Shown here piece after piece: positions 6,870-8,590 of a stretch of DNA of 8,590 nt. The position numbers and the translations under genes were made by a program. The stretch comes from Caulobacteraceae bacterium (GTDB lineage: Bacteria; Pseudomonadota; Alphaproteobacteria; Caulobacterales; Caulobacteraceae). The notes under the pieces were generated by a model, which was not told the origin of the DNA, did not search any database, and was given only the letters and a program-made list of their open reading frames with translations. The DNA lies in contig JAQGII010000169.1 of NCBI GenBank assembly GCA_028291305.1, positions 1 to 8,590 on the forward strand. Direction: 5' to 3'. How positions within the stretch are numbered: the first letter of the stretch is position 1; every line of letters begins with the position of its first letter.

Positions 6870-7097
6870 CGGCGCCGGTCGCCCGGGTCGATCGGCTGGT
6901 CAGTCAGAGTAGGGCGAAGAGGGCCTCAAGCTGCTGGACCAGATCTAAAAGGTCGTTGGCGGCCTGTTCAGCCCGCACCGGATGATGGTCGGCGGCGGCT
7001 TATCGTCGGGCGCCGGCTTCGGCAAAGTCCAGGACGGCGCACCGCCAACAGCAGCCGCGCGCGGCCGGCTTTGGCCGTCGCGACCTGCGCCCTCGCC
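6870..7097. other. Convergent intergenic gap, possible coding remnant
   Basis: Two convergent genes flank this 228-base gap. In one plus-strand frame (about 6926-7040) the translation reads LKLLDQI, a stop, then VVGGLFSPHRMMVGGGLSSG, which looks more protein-like than chance but has no start or clear extent. It may be the residue of a deleted gene, perhaps an outer-membrane-type protein. No terminator with a T-run is visible. Confidence 0.25.
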
Positions 7098-7490
7098 TCA
7101 GGGCAGATAGTGGAATTCGGGCAGCTTGCGCAGGGCTTCCTTGGTGGCGCCCGGCAGGACAATGGCCTTGGCGGTGACCGCGAGCTTGTTGTACGGCGCC
7201 ACCACCAGATGCTGGCCCACGCCGAGGAAGCCGCCCACGCCAATGATGGCGAACAGCACCTTGTCGGCGCCGACGACCAGGTCGTCGATCCGGCCGATCT
7301 CCTCGCCGCGAGAATTGGTCACCGGTCGGCCGATCAGCTTCGAGGCCCGGTAGCCCAGGGCCACCGCCTTCACATCGACCACCACCAAAGCGACCTCCGC
7401 CTGGGCGTGCGCGGACATGGGGCTGGCGACAGCCAAACTTCCGGCGACGGCCAGGATCGTCAGGACACCGCTGGTGAAGATGCTGGACAT
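7098..7490 (-). CDS. Secreted PRC-barrel domain protein
   Basis: This 130-residue protein is on the minus strand. The signal peptide MSSIFTSGVLTILAVAGSLA continues to SAHA, with cleavage likely after residue 29. The mature part is a PRC-barrel: ASKLIGRPVTNSRGEEIGRI, then DDLVVGADKVLFAIIGVGGF and HLVVAPYNKL. PRC-barrels are small beta folds found in RimM, the photosynthetic reaction centre H subunit and many envelope stress proteins; the ligand is unknown here. I chose the ATG at 7490 because AAGGAG at 7497-7502 stands six bases before it and a signal peptide follows directly. An upstream in-frame start at 7589 would run through operator-like sites and hide the signal peptide. Sites at 7522 and 7562 lie in its promoter region, so control by a CRP/FNR-type regulator is likely but unproven. 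Confidence 0.88.
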   Translation of the reverse strand: MSSIFTSGVLTILAVAGSLAVASPMSAHAQAEVALVVVDVKAVALGYRASKLIGRPVTNSRGEEIGRIDDLVVGADKVLFAIIGVGGFLGVGQHLVVAPYNKLAVTAKAIVLPGATKEALRKLPEFHYLP

Positions 7491-7521
7491 GGGGGGCTCC
7501 TTCGATCGACGGCTCTCGGGT

Positions 7522-7535
7522 TTGATCGTCATCGA
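7522..7535. promoter_or_regulatory. FNR/FixK-like box TTGAT-N4-ATCGA
   Basis: TTGATCGTCATCGA matches the FNR/FixK consensus TTGAT-N4-ATCAA at nine of ten defined positions. It is centred 38.5 bases upstream of the PRC-barrel ATG and would sit close to the transcription start predicted from site C, where it might repress or modulate. It is also centred 41 bases from site C. Confidence 0.45.
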
Positions 7536-7561
7536 CACTAACCGCGCCCCGTGGCCGGCGA

Positions 7562-7577
7562 ACTGACCGCGGTCAGT
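7562..7577. promoter_or_regulatory. Operator-like perfect palindrome ACTGAC-N4-GTCAGT, site C
   Basis: ACTGACCGCGGTCAGT is a perfect 16-bp palindrome in the divergent intergenic region between the PRC-barrel and lipoprotein genes. It is centred 79.5 bases before the minus-strand ATG. A minus-strand TAGTGT (plus 7535-7540) lies where a -10 would fall for an activator centred at -41.5. Its arms match site A exactly. Confidence 0.68.
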
Positions 7578-7597
7578 CCCGGGCGGCATTCTTCGGC

Positions 7598-7611
7598 TTG
7601 ATGCAGATCAG
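7598..7611. promoter_or_regulatory. FNR/FixK-like box TTGAT-N4-ATCAG
   Basis: TTGATGCAGATCAG matches TTGAT-N4-ATCAA at nine of ten defined positions, and the flanks (C before, GGC after) look like known alphaproteobacterial boxes. It is 35 bases from site C, centre to centre, and about 190 bases before the lipoprotein ATG. It could serve the divergent pair. Confidence 0.5.
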
Positions 7612-7802
7612 GGCGCTGCGATCGGCCGAGGCGGCGTTTGTCCCCACCATGGACGCGCCTCGGTCCATTCGCCTTTTCCCTTTCGCGTCGTCTTTCATCG
7701 CCGCGCCTGCTGATGCGGATCAGAGCGCTTCTGGCGCGGCCGCGCCAAGGTGCCGTTCGGCGTCGCCTTTTCGGGACGTCGTTTGCCGCAGGGAGATGGG
7801 TG

Positions 7803-8279
7803 ATGAACGCGATCAGGGCCAAATCCGTCGTGTTGGGGCTGATGCTCCTGGCCGCGGCCGGATGCACCAGTACAGGCACAGGCGCCGGCGAGTCGCCCAA
7901 TGGCGCCGTCAGCGCCAGCTTCACCTGGATGTCGAGCGATCCACGCACGGGCGAGATGACGGCAATGCTGAGTTCCGGGCAAACCTATCAGGGCGCGTAT
8001 TTCCAGGTGACTCGGGAAACCACCGTGGACCAGCTGGCGCCGCTGTGGATCGGCTGGGATGGGCGGGCTCGCTGGCACGGCTGGGGCGCGTGGGGCCCGA
8101 CCCAAAGCACCTTGACCGAATATACGGGCCGGGTTCTGGCCAATCTGGATGGCCCAGGCGGCCACATGCGCTGCACGTTCCAGCTTATCCGGCCCGCGCA
8201 GGGCATGGCCGGCGGCGGCCAAGGGCGCTGCCAGTTGCCGGACGGCACGATGATCAACGCCACCTTCCCGCCGAGCTGA
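7803..8279 (+). CDS. Lipoprotein of unknown function
   Basis: This 158-residue protein has a lipoprotein signal: basic residues, then LGLMLLAAAGC with the lipobox cysteine at 21, followed by a Ser/Thr/Gly linker. The mature part is beta-rich and Trp/Gly-rich: WMSSDPRTGEMTAMLSSGQTYQGAYFQVT, then PLWIGWDGRARWHGWGAWGP, and a conserved-looking end GRVLANL, MRCTFQLI, GMAGGGQGRCQLPDGTMINATF. I have seen similar proteins only as uncharacterised envelope lipoproteins and do not assign a function. The ATG at 7803 follows GGGAG at 7791-7795. The frame is open back to 7638, but that would hide the lipoprotein signal. The 5' intergenic region is long (312 bases to the divergent gene) and contains site C and two FNR-type boxes. 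Confidence 0.82.
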   Translation: MNAIRAKSVVLGLMLLAAAGCTSTGTGAGESPNGAVSASFTWMSSDPRTGEMTAMLSSGQTYQGAYFQVTRETTVDQLAPLWIGWDGRARWHGWGAWGPTQSTLTEYTGRVLANLDGPGGHMRCTFQLIRPAQGMAGGGQGRCQLPDGTMINATFPPS

Positions 8280-8321
8280 GGCGCCGCGCCCCGTGCTGAC
8301 GCCCGTCAGTGCGCGGCGCCT
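8279..8321 (+). terminator. Long GC-rich hairpin at the lipoprotein stop codon
   Basis: An 11-bp arm at 8279-8289 pairs perfectly with 8311-8321. Inside it CTGAC (8296-8300) pairs with GTCAG (8305-8309) around a four-base loop. It begins at the last base of the lipoprotein stop codon. No T-run follows, so it may act as a terminator or a 3'-end stabiliser. It encloses operator-like site D, which complicates the reading of both. Confidence 0.45.
8295..8310. promoter_or_regulatory. Operator-like palindrome GCTGAC-N4-GTCAGT, site D
   Basis: GCTGACGCCCGTCAGT matches sites A and C at 11 of 12 arm positions with the same N4 spacing. It is centred 112.5 bases before the ATG at 8415. TACGAA at 8332-8337 falls exactly at the -10 place for an activator centred at -41.5. 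Because it forms the tip of the hairpin at 8279-8321, the symmetry could instead belong to an RNA structure. Confidence 0.45.
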
Positions 8322-8414
8322 GGCCCGCAGCTACGAATGCAATGGCCGTCCGGCAAGATCGGTCTGCGTTGGATCAGGCCCTGATGCGTCCGGCCGCCAA
8401 CCCTGGAGGCAACA

Positions 8415-8590
8415 ATGAATAGATCCGTGCTGCAGATTTCCCTACTGGCCGCCGCCCTGGGAACGGCCCTTGCCGTAGCGCCGGGACAGCTGGGGTGGCG
8501 CTCCTTCTCCGTCGCCGCGCAAACGCCCAATCCCTGGGCCAGCGTGGACCGGACCGGGCTGGCCAACGCGATCGCGGCGATCGAACAGGC
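8415..8590 (+). CDS. Secreted protein, 3' truncated by window edge
   Basis: An open frame starts at the ATG at 8415, five bases after GGAGG (8405-8409), and runs to the window end without a stop (58 complete codons). It begins MNRSVLQISLLAAALGTALA, a signal peptide probably cleaved near AVA or in the later SVAAQ. The mature part starts TPNPWASVDRTGLANAIAAI, with an amphipathic helix beginning before the edge. That is too little to assign a family; a small PepSY-like periplasmic protein would fit this start but is only a guess. It lies downstream of operator-like site D and probably belongs to the same regulatory group. Confidence 0.75.
   Translation, partial: MNRSVLQISLLAAALGTALAVAPGQLGWRSFSVAAQTPNPWASVDRTGLANAIAAIEQ

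Noticed and set aside
7491..7589. Longer start for the PRC-barrel protein
   Set aside because: The extension runs through the operator-like sites and hides the signal peptide; AAGGAG stands directly before the ATG at 7490.
7638..7802. Longer start for the lipoprotein
   Set aside because: It would bury the lipobox at residue 76; the ATG at 7803 has a ribosome binding site and a normal lipoprotein signal.
8373..8385. Palindrome ATCAGG-C-CCTGAT before the last gene
   Set aside because: The half-sites point the wrong way for an FNR/FixK box (ATCA..TGAT), there is only one copy, and no other role is evident.
1..8590. tRNA, rRNA, CRISPR array, insertion sequence or phage genes
   Set aside because: Looked for on both strands; no transposase or integrase motif, no terminal repeats, no regularly spaced repeats and no tRNA-like fold were recognised.

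Overview
The window looks like chromosomal DNA of a GC-rich alphaproteobacterium, probably of the Caulobacterales type (Caulobacter, Phenylobacterium or Brevundimonas). This is inferred from base composition, from protein style (a FixL/FixJ-type two-component pair, an RcnB-like secreted protein, BON and PRC-barrel envelope proteins) and from FNR/FixK-type operator sequences. No rRNA, tRNA, CRISPR array, insertion sequence or phage gene was seen.

Layout. Bases 1-2808 hold a membrane-bound PAS histidine kinase, cut off at its 5' end, followed with an 11-base overlap by a FixJ-type response regulator. A candidate promoter region (2809-3077) leads into a secreted ClpP-fold protein of unknown substrate (3078-3758). 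Next is a markedly AT-richer single-domain receiver protein (3922-4314), with two GAATATT repeats in front of it and a hairpin behind it. Bases 4316-4929 contain no gene I can support.

From 4841 to the end the window is a run of small stress- or envelope-type genes: a BON-domain protein with a 10-bp duplication that shifts its C-terminal frame (4930-5295), a membrane protein with a Gly/Ala-rich core (5334-5987), a DUF5335-like protein (6007-6348), a secreted RcnB-like protein (6531-6869), a secreted PRC-barrel protein on the minus strand (7098-7490), a lipoprotein (7803-8279) and the start of another secreted protein (8415 to the edge).

The most interesting signal is regulatory. A palindrome of the form ACTGAC-N4-GTCAGT occurs at 4841, 6452, 7562 and 8295, each in a gene-start region of the second half. 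Two further palindromes with the same 5-4-5 geometry, but with the classic FNR/FixK arms TTGAT-N4-ATCA, lie at 7522 and 7598. The geometry is that of the CRP/FNR superfamily. Together with the FixL/FixJ-type pair at the left end, this suggests a locally clustered low-oxygen or redox-stress regulon. The sites are visible in the sequence; the regulator and the physiological signal are inferred.
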